From Pseudomonas sp. 7P_10.2_Bac1 (GTDB lineage: Bacteria; Pseudomonadota; Gammaproteobacteria; Pseudomonadales; Pseudomonadaceae), in NCBI RefSeq assembly GCF_025465935.1, contig NZ_JANLNV010000072.1, positions 22,812 through 86,811 on the forward strand: a stretch of DNA of 64,000 nucleotides, given 5' to 3'. The position numbers and the translations under genes are program-made. The notes below the pieces were generated by a model. That model made no database searches. It saw only the letters and a program-made list of their open reading frames with translations, and was not told the DNA's origin. Below, in pieces: positions 17,648 to 25,698 of the stretch; position 1 is the first letter of the stretch; each line of letters opens with the position of its first letter.

Positions 17648-19357
17648 ATGCGCATCGAACCCCGTCCACTGCCCGAAACCCTGCCTTTTTTGGGCGAAAT
17701 GCCGACACTGCTGACGCGTTTGTACGCGGCGCGGGGGGTGCAATCACAAGCTGAGCTGGACAAGAGCCTGGCGCGGTTGATCCCGTTCCAGCAACTCAAG
17801 GGCATTGACGCGGCGGTGGACTTGCTGGTGGTGGCGCTTGAACAGCGCCAGCGCATCCTGATTGTCGGCGACTTCGACGCCGACGGCGCCACGGCCAGCA
17901 CGGTGGGCATGCTGGGTTTGCGCCTGTTGGGCGCTGCCCATGTCGACTATCTGGTGCCCAACCGTTTTGAGTACGGCTATGGCCTGACGCCCGAAATCGT
18001 CGAAGTGGCGCTGACCCGTTCGCCGCAGTTGTTGATCACCGTCGATAACGGAATCTCCAGCGTCGAGGGCGTGGCAGCGGCGAAAAAGGCCGGGCTGAGC
18101 GTGCTGGTCACCGACCACCACTTGCCGGGCAACGAGCTGCCGGCGGCCGATGCCATCGTCAACCCCAACCAGCCGGGCTGCGAGTTTCCGAGCAAGGCGC
18201 TGGCAGGGGTCGGGGTGATTTTCTACGTGCTGATCGCCTTGCGCGCGCGCTTGAACAGCCTGGGCTGGTATCAACACGTCAAGGCGCCAAACATCGCCGA
18301 ATTGCTCGATCTGGTGGCGCTGGGCAGCGTGGCAGACGTGGTGCCACTGGACGCCAACAACCGAATTCTGGTGCATCAGGGGCTGGAGCGAATCCGTGCC
18401 GGACGAGCGCGGCCAGGGCTCAAGGCGATTCTTGAGGTCGCCAAGCGTGACCATTCACGCATCACCTCAACCGACCTGGGCTTTATCCTCGGGCCGCGCT
18501 TGAACGCAGCCGGGCGGCTGGATGACATGAGCCTGGGGATCGAATGCCTGCTTACCGATGACCCGAACGCTGCGCGCGAAATGGCGGCCCAGCTCGATGA
18601 AATGAACCAGGACCGCAAATCCATTGAACAGGGCATGCAGCGTGAAGCGCTGGCCCAGCTCAAGGACCTGACGCTGGACAACATGCCGTTTGGCCTGTGC
18701 CTGTTCGACCCGGAGTGGCACCAGGGTGTGATCGGGATTCTCGCCTCGCGCCTCAAAGAGCGTTACTTCCGCCCGACCTTCGCCTTTGCCGATGCCGGTG
18801 ACGGCATGCTCAAGGGCTCCGGACGTTCAGTACCGGGCTTTCATATCCGTGATGCGCTCAGCGTGGTCGCCGCTCAACACCCGGACCTGATCAGCAAATA
18901 CGGCGGGCACGCCATGGCGGCGGGTCTGACATTGCCTGAAGCCAACTTTCCGCTGTTTTCCCAAGCCTTTGACGAAGAAGTCCGACGTCAACTGCGTGAG
19001 GAAGACCTGACCGGGCGACTGTTATCTGACGGCAGTTTGACGATTGAGGAGTTCCACCTGGAGCTGGCGCGAGCCCTGCGGCATGCCGGACCTTGGGGGC
19101 AGCACTTCCCGGAGCCGCTGTTCCATGGGGTGTTTCAACTGGTCGAACAGCGCATTGTCGGTGAGCGGCATTTGAAAGTAGTGCTCAAGACTGAGTGCGG
19201 CAGCGTCAAACTGGACGGCATTGCCTTTGGTGTAGACCGCGAAGTGTGGCCTAACCCGACCATTCGCTGGGTCGAACTGGCCTACAAACTCGACCTCAAC
19301 GAGTTTCGCGGCAACGAAACTGTGCAACTGATGATCGCCCATATCGAACCGCGCTAG
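17648..19357 (+). CDS. recJ: Single-stranded-DNA-specific exonuclease RecJ
   Basis: 569 aa, normal length. 5'-3' ssDNA exonuclease of the DHH phosphoesterase family acting in RecFOR recombination and mismatch repair. Metal-binding motifs are in order: VGDFDADGATA, TVDNGISS, VTDHHLPG, then DLVALGSVADVVPL and the DHHA1 domain with KGSGRSVPGFHIRDAL and KYGGHAMAAGLT. A C-terminal OB-like domain completes the protein. No odd features. Confidence 0.97.
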   Translation: MRIEPRPLPETLPFLGEMPTLLTRLYAARGVQSQAELDKSLARLIPFQQLKGIDAAVDLLVVALEQRQRILIVGDFDADGATASTVGMLGLRLLGAAHVDYLVPNRFEYGYGLTPEIVEVALTRSPQLLITVDNGISSVEGVAAAKKAGLSVLVTDHHLPGNELPAADAIVNPNQPGCEFPSKALAGVGVIFYVLIALRARLNSLGWYQHVKAPNIAELLDLVALGSVADVVPLDANNRILVHQGLERIRAGRARPGLKAILEVAKRDHSRITSTDLGFILGPRLNAAGRLDDMSLGIECLLTDDPNAAREMAAQLDEMNQDRKSIEQGMQREALAQLKDLTLDNMPFGLCLFDPEWHQGVIGILASRLKERYFRPTFAFADAGDGMLKGSGRSVPGFHIRDALSVVAAQHPDLISKYGGHAMAAGLTLPEANFPLFSQAFDEEVRRQLREEDLTGRLLSDGSLTIEEFHLELARALRHAGPWGQHFPEPLFHGVFQLVEQRIVGERHLKVVLKTECGSVKLDGIAFGVDREVWPNPTIRWVELAYKLDLNEFRGNETVQLMIAHIEPR

Positions 19358-19375
19358 CGCCCGCCGATCCTATCT

Positions 19376-19459
19376 AAAGATCGCAAGGCAAGCTCCTGCA
19401 GGTTTTGCGCCTGTCGTAAATCTGATGAGCTTGTCTCGCGATTTTTTGATTTTTAAAAG
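19376..19459. repeat. Degenerate REP pair after recJ
   Basis: AAAGATCGCAAGGCAAGCTC and GAGCTTGTCTCGCGATTTTT are diverged inverted copies of the CTCGCGATCTTTT-type REP seen at 21430, 44533, 60420 and 63940. No gene in the 200-base recJ-oxidoreductase spacer. Confidence 0.6.
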
Positions 19460-19558
19460 ACCACCGCCTGCATCCTCATTTGAACCCCACCTCATCCAGT
19501 GTTGTCGACTAGTCTCTAAGAAGTGCCTGGAGCTACCCACTGGAATGAGAGGTGACCC

Positions 19559-20665
19559 ATGAGTCTGCTGCTCGAACCCTACAGCCTGCGCCAACTGACC
19601 CTGAACAATCGCATTGCGGTTTCGCCGATGTGCCAATATTCCAGCGTCGATGGGCTGGCCAATGACTGGCATTTAGTTCACTTGGGCAGCCGGGCCGTTG
19701 GCGGCGCCGGGCTGATCTTTACCGAAGCCACTTCCGTCACCCCTGATGGCCGCATCACCGCCCAAGACCTGGGGCTGTGGAACGACGAACAAATAGAACC
19801 GCTGCAACGTATCACCCGCTTCATTCGCGCCCAAGGTGCAGTGGCGGGTATTCAACTGGCGCATGCCGGGCGCAAGGCCAGTACTCATCGTCCGTGGTTG
19901 GGCAAACATGGCAGCGTCAAGGTGGACGAGGGCGGCTGGGTGCCGGTCGGACCTTCGCCGATAGCTTTTGACCCGAATCACACCGCGCCCAGACAACTGG
20001 ATCCAGAACAGATCCAGGGCATTGTCCAGGCATTCCGTGATGCCGCCAAACGCTCCCTTGAAGCCGGTTTCTCGGTGGTTGAAGTGCACGCTGCCCACGG
20101 TTACCTGCTGCATCAATTTCTTTCGCCGCTGAGCAATCAACGCCTCGACGAGTACGGTGGTTCATTCGAGAATCGCATCCGCCTGGTGCTGCAAGTGACC
20201 GAAGCGGTGCGTGAGGTTTGGCCAAAAGAACTGCCGGTCTTTGTTCGCGTCTCGGCCACGGATTGGGTAGAGGACGGCTGGAACCCCGACGAAACGGTAG
20301 AGCTGGCGCGGCGCCTGAAAGCGCTGGGGGTTGATCTGATTGACGTGTCGTCGGGCGGTACGGCGGCTTCGGCAGAAATCCCGGTGGGGCCGGGTTACCA
20401 GACCCGATTCGCCGAGCGCGTGCGCAAAGAGGCGGCCATTGCGACCGGCACGGTCGGGATGATCACCGAACCCGCGCAAGCCGAGCATATTTTGCGCACG
20501 GGCCAGGCTGACCTGATCCTGTTGGCTCGTGAGCTGCTTCGCGATCCGTACTGGCCGCTGCATGCCGACGATGATCTGGGCGGCAGAAAAGCGATCTGGC
20601 CGGCCCAGTACCAGCGTGCGACCCATCGCGATCAGCCGATTCATGAATCGGACCTTCGCGACTAA
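19559..20665 (+). CDS. NADH:flavin oxidoreductase, YqjM/XenA class of old yellow enzymes
   Basis: 368 aa. FMN-dependent ene-reductase fold: N-terminal SLRQLTLNNRIAVSPMCQYSS contains the regulatory Cys of the YqjM class, IQLAHAGRKAS follows, and the substrate-binding His pair lies in VEVHAAHGYLLHQFLSPLSNQR. GGSFENRIRL and the C-terminal LILLARELLRDPYWPL bind the flavin phosphate. Such enzymes reduce activated alkenes or nitro compounds with NAD(P)H; the physiological substrate is unknown. It resembles P. putida XenA but is clearly not the same protein, so no symbol is given. Confidence 0.93.
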   Translation: MSLLLEPYSLRQLTLNNRIAVSPMCQYSSVDGLANDWHLVHLGSRAVGGAGLIFTEATSVTPDGRITAQDLGLWNDEQIEPLQRITRFIRAQGAVAGIQLAHAGRKASTHRPWLGKHGSVKVDEGGWVPVGPSPIAFDPNHTAPRQLDPEQIQGIVQAFRDAAKRSLEAGFSVVEVHAAHGYLLHQFLSPLSNQRLDEYGGSFENRIRLVLQVTEAVREVWPKELPVFVRVSATDWVEDGWNPDETVELARRLKALGVDLIDVSSGGTAASAEIPVGPGYQTRFAERVRKEAAIATGTVGMITEPAQAEHILRTGQADLILLARELLRDPYWPLHADDDLGGRKAIWPAQYQRATHRDQPIHESDLRD

Positions 20666-20699
20666 AACCCGACCTGAACCCGTTACGAGGAGGTTGCTG

Positions 20700-21422
20700 A
20701 TGAGCACCCGTGGATTGCTCGATCAATTGCTGAAGTCTGGCCAGGAACTGCTGGAGAAAAAAACCGGTGCGTCAAACGACGCCTCTGGCGCCAGTGCCAA
20801 TACAGGAGGATTGGGTAATGTGCTGGGTGCGGGTGGGCTCGGCGGCCTGCTCTCGGGGGCGGGAGGTGGAGCGATGGCTGCCAGCGTGCTGGGCCTGTTG
20901 CTGGGCAGTAAACGCGGGCGCAAGTTCGGCGGCCAGGCTTTGACCTATGGTGGCCTGGCAGCCTTGGGCGTGCTGGCCTACAAAGCCTACGGCAACTGGC
21001 AGGCGAGCCAGGGCAAGGCCCCCGAACACCCGCCACAAACCATTGATCGTGTCGAGCCGGTGCAGGTTGAGGAACACAGTCAGGCGATTCTCAAAGCCCT
21101 GGTCGCGGCGGCCAAGGCGGATGGGCATATTGATGAGCGTGAGCGGCAGATGATCGAGGGTGAGCTGAGCCAGCTCAAGCAAGACCCGCGGCTGCAGCAA
21201 TGGCTCCAGAACGAACTGAACAAACCGCTGGACCCGGCCGAAGTCGCCAGCGCGGCCACCACCCCGGAAATCGGCGCAGAAATGTACTTGGCCAGCCTGA
21301 TTCTGGTCGATGAAGAAGCGTTCGGTGAACGGGCTTACCTGGATGAACTGGCCAGGCAACTCAAGCTGGAGCCGGGCCTGAAGGCCGAGCTTGAGGCGCA
21401 GGTTAAACAGGCTCAGGTTTAA
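20700..21422 (+). CDS. DUF533 (YebE-like) inner-membrane protein
   Basis: 240 aa from ATG 20700, preceded by GAGGAGG. A short N-terminal region (MSTRGLLDQLLKSGQELLEKK) and a Gly-rich linker lead to two hydrophobic stretches (AMAASVLGLLLGSK; ALTYGGLAALGVLAYKAYG), then a C-terminal TerB-like helical domain (about 115-240; LVAAAKADGHIDERERQMIEG). YebE of E. coli is an envelope-stress-induced inner-membrane protein of unknown function. It starts 34 bases after the oxidoreductase and may share its transcript. Confidence 0.87.
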   Translation: MSTRGLLDQLLKSGQELLEKKTGASNDASGASANTGGLGNVLGAGGLGGLLSGAGGGAMAASVLGLLLGSKRGRKFGGQALTYGGLAALGVLAYKAYGNWQASQGKAPEHPPQTIDRVEPVQVEEHSQAILKALVAAAKADGHIDERERQMIEGELSQLKQDPRLQQWLQNELNKPLDPAEVASAATTPEIGAEMYLASLILVDEEAFGERAYLDELARQLKLEPGLKAELEAQVKQAQV

Positions 21423-21429
21423 CCGTCTT

Positions 21430-21497
21430 GTAGGTGCTAGCTGGCCTCGCGATCTTTTAAACATTGAAAAGATCGCGAGGCAAGCTCGCTCCTACAC
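21430..21497. repeat. REP palindrome, CTCGCGATCTTTT type
   Basis: CCTCGCGATCTTTT and AAAAGATCGCGAGG are inverted with a short AAACATTG loop, flanked by GTAGG...CCTAC. The same element recurs at 44533-44600, 60420-60484 and, cut by the window end, at 63940. Confidence 0.88.
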
Positions 21498-21603
21498 TGT
21501 TAGTTGTGTTGTTGCTGTAAGAACAGTCTCAACGTCCGTGAGAATCCTTGCTGGCCCTCGGCTATACTCCTGCATCATTTGAATCGGCCCCCGAGGATTG
21601 CCT

Positions 21604-23226
21604 GTGAAGAACTGGACGTTACGCCAACGCATTTTGGCGAGCTTTGCGGTGATCATCGCCATCATGCTGTTGATGGTTGTCGCGTCTTACTCCCGTTTGC
21701 TTTCGATTCAGTCGAGCGAAGAGACCGTTCGGACCGATTCGATTCCCGGCGTCTACTACAGTTCGATGGTGCGCAGTGCCTGGGTCGACAGTTACGTCTT
21801 GACTCTGCAACTGGTGGGCTCGGCCACCCAGCGTGATCTGACCAGCGAAGACCGCAAGCTCTACGCCAGCTACGAAGAGCGAATGAACCGCGAGCTGGAT
21901 AACTACCGTTCGACGATTTTTGACGATCAGGATCGCAAGGAATTCGAAGAATTCGAGAGCATCCACACTCAATACACCAAGGCATTGGCCAGCGTCCTGC
22001 AGTTTTACGATGACAAGAAAACAGAGCAGGCCGAAGCCGCGATCAACGAGCAATTGGCCCCGCTGTGGACAGCCGGGCGCAAACAGCTCAACGCCATCAT
22101 TGAAACCAATCGCACCGGCGCCGATCACGCAACGCAAACCATTGCCGATGCGGTGACCACGGCCAAGATCAGCATGATCGTTTCGCTGGTCATTGCCGTG
22201 CTGGCTGCCGGGCTCTGCGGCTACCTGTTGTTACAGGCCATCATGTCGCCCATGCAGCGTATTGTTTCGATCCTGGAAACCATGCGCTCCGGTGACCTGA
22301 GCACGCGCTTGAACCTGGACCGCAAAGATGAGTTCGGTGCAGTCGAAACCGGCTTCAACGACATGATGACCGAACTCACCGCGCTGGTGTCCCAAGCCCA
22401 GCGTTCCTCGGTGCAAGTCACTACCTCGGTCACCGAGATAGCCGCCACGTCCAAACAGCAGCAAGCCACCGCCACGGAAACCGCCGCCACCACCACGGAA
22501 ATCGGCGCGACGTCTCGGGAAATCGCCGCCACCTCACGTGATCTGGTGCGCACCATGACCGAAGTGACCTCGGCTGCCGATCAAGCTTCGATCCTCGCCG
22601 GGTCCGGGCAGCAAGGCCTGGCTCGCATGGAAGAAACCATGCATTCGGTGATGGGCGCTGCCGATCTGGTCAACGCCAAGCTGGCGATTCTCAATGAAAA
22701 AGCCGGCAACATTAACCAGGTGGTCGTGACCATCGTCAAAGTCGCGGACCAGACCAACCTGTTGTCGCTCAACGCTGCTATCGAGGCCGAAAAAGCCGGT
22801 GAGTATGGCCGTGGGTTTGCGGTGGTTGCCACCGAAGTCCGCCGTCTTGCCGACCAGACCGCGGTCGCCACGTATGACATTGAGCAGATGGTGCGCGAGA
22901 TTCAGTCTGCGGTGTCTGCCGGCGTGATGGGCATGGACAAGTTCTCTGAAGAAGTGCGCCGTGGCATGGCCGAGGTGACGCAAGTCGGTGAGCAATTGTC
23001 GCAAATCATCCATCAGGTTCAGGCCTTGGCGCCGCGCGTGCTGATGGTCAACGAGGGCATGCAGGCACAGGCCACAGGAGCCGAGCAAATCAACCTGGCG
23101 CTGGTGCAGTTGGGCGATGCCAGCAGTCAGACCGTAGAGTCCTTGCGTCAGGCCAGTTTTGCGATCGACGAACTCAGTCAGGTTGCCGTTGGACTGCGCA
23201 GTGGCGTGTCGCGTTTTAAAGTCTGA
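21604..23226 (+). CDS. wspA: Wsp surface-sensing chemoreceptor WspA
   Basis: 540 aa from a GTG start (VKNWTLRQRILASF) preceded by CGAGG; a TTG two codons upstream is less likely. Methyl-accepting protein: transmembrane helix 1 (about 13-35), periplasmic four-helix-bundle-type ligand domain, helix 2 (about 185-212), HAMP domain, and signalling domain with the hairpin tip VADQTNLLSLNAAIEAEKAGEYGRGFAVVATEVRRLADQT split over residues 380-420. WspA senses surface contact or envelope stress and activates WspE. The stop codon overlaps the wspB start (TGATG). First gene of the complete wspABCDEFR operon. Confidence 0.96.
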   Translation: MKNWTLRQRILASFAVIIAIMLLMVVASYSRLLSIQSSEETVRTDSIPGVYYSSMVRSAWVDSYVLTLQLVGSATQRDLTSEDRKLYASYEERMNRELDNYRSTIFDDQDRKEFEEFESIHTQYTKALASVLQFYDDKKTEQAEAAINEQLAPLWTAGRKQLNAIIETNRTGADHATQTIADAVTTAKISMIVSLVIAVLAAGLCGYLLLQAIMSPMQRIVSILETMRSGDLSTRLNLDRKDEFGAVETGFNDMMTELTALVSQAQRSSVQVTTSVTEIAATSKQQQATATETAATTTEIGATSREIAATSRDLVRTMTEVTSAADQASILAGSGQQGLARMEETMHSVMGAADLVNAKLAILNEKAGNINQVVVTIVKVADQTNLLSLNAAIEAEKAGEYGRGFAVVATEVRRLADQTAVATYDIEQMVREIQSAVSAGVMGMDKFSEEVRRGMAEVTQVGEQLSQIIHQVQALAPRVLMVNEGMQAQATGAEQINLALVQLGDASSQTVESLRQASFAIDELSQVAVGLRSGVSRFKV

Positions 23227-23741
23227 TGAGCGAGCTTTTAACCCAGCGGTCGGCCGCCGTTACGCCGAGCAACCGCCTGTTTCTGGTGTTTTATATTGCC
23301 AGGGAACGCTATGCCTTATCGGCCACGGATGTGGTCGAGGTGCTGCCGCGTTTACCGCTCAAGCCGATTGCTCGCGCGCCCGTCTGGGTGGCCGGGGTGT
23401 TTGCGCACCGTGGTCAGATGGTGCCGGTGATCGATATCAGCGCCATGGCTTTTGGCCACGAAGCCGTCGCCCGCACGAGCACCCGGCTGGTGCTGGTCGA
23501 TTTTCGCGGCAAACTTCTGGGGTTGATGCTGGAGCAGGCCAACGCGACGTTGCGCTGCGATCCGAATGACTTTCAGCCCTATGGCCTGGATAACCGCGAC
23601 GCCCCGTACCTGGGGCCTGTGCGTCAGGACGCGCAGGGCCTGTTGCAGTGGGTTCGGGTCGACGATCTGTTGAGTCCGGCCGTGTGTGAACTGCTGTTTC
23701 CTCGCAGCCCGGATGACGGCAGTGCCCAGGGGCTGACATGA
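23226..23741 (+). CDS. wspB: CheW-like adaptor WspB
   Basis: 171 aa, one CheW domain (FYIARERYALSATDVVEVLPRLPLKPIARAPVWVAGVFAHRGQMVPVID). It links the receptor WspA to the kinase WspE. Translationally coupled on both sides: it begins within the wspA stop and ends in an ATGA overlap with wspC. Confidence 0.95.
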   Translation: MSELLTQRSAAVTPSNRLFLVFYIARERYALSATDVVEVLPRLPLKPIARAPVWVAGVFAHRGQMVPVIDISAMAFGHEAVARTSTRLVLVDFRGKLLGLMLEQANATLRCDPNDFQPYGLDNRDAPYLGPVRQDAQGLLQWVRVDDLLSPAVCELLFPRSPDDGSAQGLT

Positions 23742-25015
23742 GTGATGACCAGCGGTTTTTCGATTTTCTGAAGCAACGCATTGGTCTGGATGTCGCGTCC
23801 GTGGGCCTGGCGATTATCGAGCGCGCCGTGCGCCAGCGTTGCCTGGCGTTGAACATGCACGACAACGATCACTACTGGCAGCGCCTGATCAGTTCGCCCG
23901 ATGAACAGCAGGCGTTGATCGAGTCGGTGATTGTCCCCGAGACCTGGTTTTTTCGTTACCCCGAATCGTTTGCCACCTTGGGTCGCCTCGCCAGGCAACG
24001 CTTGGCCGAGACGGGCCTTCACCGCACCCTGCGGATCTTGAGCTTACCGTGCTCCACCGGCGAAGAACCGTATTCGATTGCCATGGCCCTGTTTGATGCT
24101 GGCCTTGCCGGGCATCAGTTCAGGGTAGAGGCTCTGGATGTCAGCCCGTTGTCGGTGGAACGGGCGCAGTCTGCGCTGTACGGCAAAAACTCGTTTCGCG
24201 GCCAGGAAATCGATTTTCGTGAGCGTTATTTCACCCCGCTCAATGACGGTTATCAGTTGGCCGAGCGTGTGTGCGAGCAGGTCAACTTCAACGTCGGCAA
24301 CTTGCTAGACCCCATGCTGCTCAGCCATCACGTGCCGTACGACTTTGTGTTCTGTCGCAACCTGCTGATCTATTTCGACCTCAACACGCAGCATCAGGCG
24401 CTGGATGTTCTCAAGCGATTGACCCGTGAAGACGGTGTGTTGTTTATCGGCCCGGCCGAGGGCAGCCTGCTGAACCGGCTGGGTATGCGCTCCATCAGTG
24501 CGCCGCAATCGTTTGCCTTTTGCCACAGCCAAGAGCCGCTGCCTGTTGCGCGGCCTTTGCCGGCCGCGTCCACACCGCCGCCCAAACCCTTGCCACGGCC
24601 GGTGCCGCCGACCACGGTGCGGCCTTTTGCACCGCGCGCGCCAGCGCCGGTTCCTGTGCCCCCGCCAGCGCAACCAGGCACTGGCGCAGCCTCGGCACTG
24701 CTGGCGCATATTGCTGCATTGGCCAATGAAGGCAAAAGCACTGATGCCCGCCAGGCCTGCGAGCAGTTTTTGCAGCAACATGGCCCGCACGCTCAGGCGT
24801 TCTACTGGCTGGGCCTGCTCAGTGATGTCGAAGGCCAGGCCGCACAGGCGCAAAGTTTTTATCGCAAGGCGTTGTACCTGGAACCCCAGCATTCAGAAGC
24901 GCTGGCGCATCTTGCCGCTTTATTGGCGTCTCAAGGTGACGTGGCAGGCGCCCAGCGCTTGCAGGAGCGCGCTGCCCGTCATGAACGTTCGAGTCACAGT
25001 GAGCGCAAACAATGA
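23738..25015 (+). CDS. wspC: CheR-type receptor methyltransferase WspC with TPR tail
   Basis: 425 aa. The CheR domain (about 5-265) has the SAM-binding LPCSTGEEPYSIAMAL and VFCRNLLIYFD motifs. A long proline-rich linker (about 268-315, many PPP/PKP runs) leads to a C-terminal TPR region (AYWLGLLSDVEGQAAQAQSFYRKALYLEP). WspC methylates WspA and so sets its basal activity, opposing WspF. ATGA overlaps with wspB and wspD. Confidence 0.95.
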   Translation: MSDDQRFFDFLKQRIGLDVASVGLAIIERAVRQRCLALNMHDNDHYWQRLISSPDEQQALIESVIVPETWFFRYPESFATLGRLARQRLAETGLHRTLRILSLPCSTGEEPYSIAMALFDAGLAGHQFRVEALDVSPLSVERAQSALYGKNSFRGQEIDFRERYFTPLNDGYQLAERVCEQVNFNVGNLLDPMLLSHHVPYDFVFCRNLLIYFDLNTQHQALDVLKRLTREDGVLFIGPAEGSLLNRLGMRSISAPQSFAFCHSQEPLPVARPLPAASTPPPKPLPRPVPPTTVRPFAPRAPAPVPVPPPAQPGTGAASALLAHIAALANEGKSTDARQACEQFLQQHGPHAQAFYWLGLLSDVEGQAAQAQSFYRKALYLEPQHSEALAHLAALLASQGDVAGAQRLQERAARHERSSHSERKQ

Positions 25016-25698
25016 GTGGTTTATTCGCCCAAGGCTTGATCCATGACGAAGCTCAGGTCATTGATGACTGCTGGAATCGCATCGGCATCTATGGGGACAA
25101 GTCCTGCCCGCTGTTGCCCGAGCATATTCATTGCCGCAATTGTGCCGTGTATTCCGCAGCGGCCACGCGTTTACTGGATCGCTACTCGTTTGAGCAAGAA
25201 CTCCAGGAACACTACGGCCAGCATGATGCCGAACAACAAATCGCGACTCGCTCCCTGGTGGTGTTCCGCCTGGGCGGCGAATGGCTGGGCCTGAACACGG
25301 TCTGCCTGGATGAAGTAGCACGCATGCAAGCCATTCACTCCTTGCCGCATCAGCGCTCGCGGGCTCTGCAAGGGGTGGTTAACGTGCGCGGTGCCCTGGT
25401 GCCGTGTCTGTCGCTGGTTGACCTGCTGGGGCTGGACCCCACGGTGACCCTGACGCCTTCGCAGCGAGTGATGCCGCGCATGCTGATCGTGGCCGCACAC
25501 GGCGGCCCGGTGGTGTTGCCGGTGGATGAAGTCGACGGCGTGCATAACATTGAAGAACGTGCGCTGAATGCGGCTTCCCTCTCGGGCGAGCATGCTGGCG
25601 CGAAATACACCCGGGGTGTGCTGGCGTGGAAAAATCGCAGCTTGCGCTGGCTGGATGAAGAACAACTGCTTGGCGCAATTACCCGGAGCCTGACATGA
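25012..25698 (+). CDS. wspD: CheW-like adaptor WspD
   Basis: 228 aa. About 70 N-terminal residues contain a Cys-rich segment (DKSCPLLPEHIHCRNCAVY) before the CheW domain (RSLVVFRLGGEWLGLNTVCLDEVARM, HQRSRALQGVVNVRGALVPCLSL). Second coupling protein of the Wsp signalling complex. Overlaps wspC and wspE by ATGA. Confidence 0.95.
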   Translation: MSGLFAQGLIHDEAQVIDDCWNRIGIYGDKSCPLLPEHIHCRNCAVYSAAATRLLDRYSFEQELQEHYGQHDAEQQIATRSLVVFRLGGEWLGLNTVCLDEVARMQAIHSLPHQRSRALQGVVNVRGALVPCLSLVDLLGLDPTVTLTPSQRVMPRMLIVAAHGGPVVLPVDEVDGVHNIEERALNAASLSGEHAGAKYTRGVLAWKNRSLRWLDEEQLLGAITRSLT

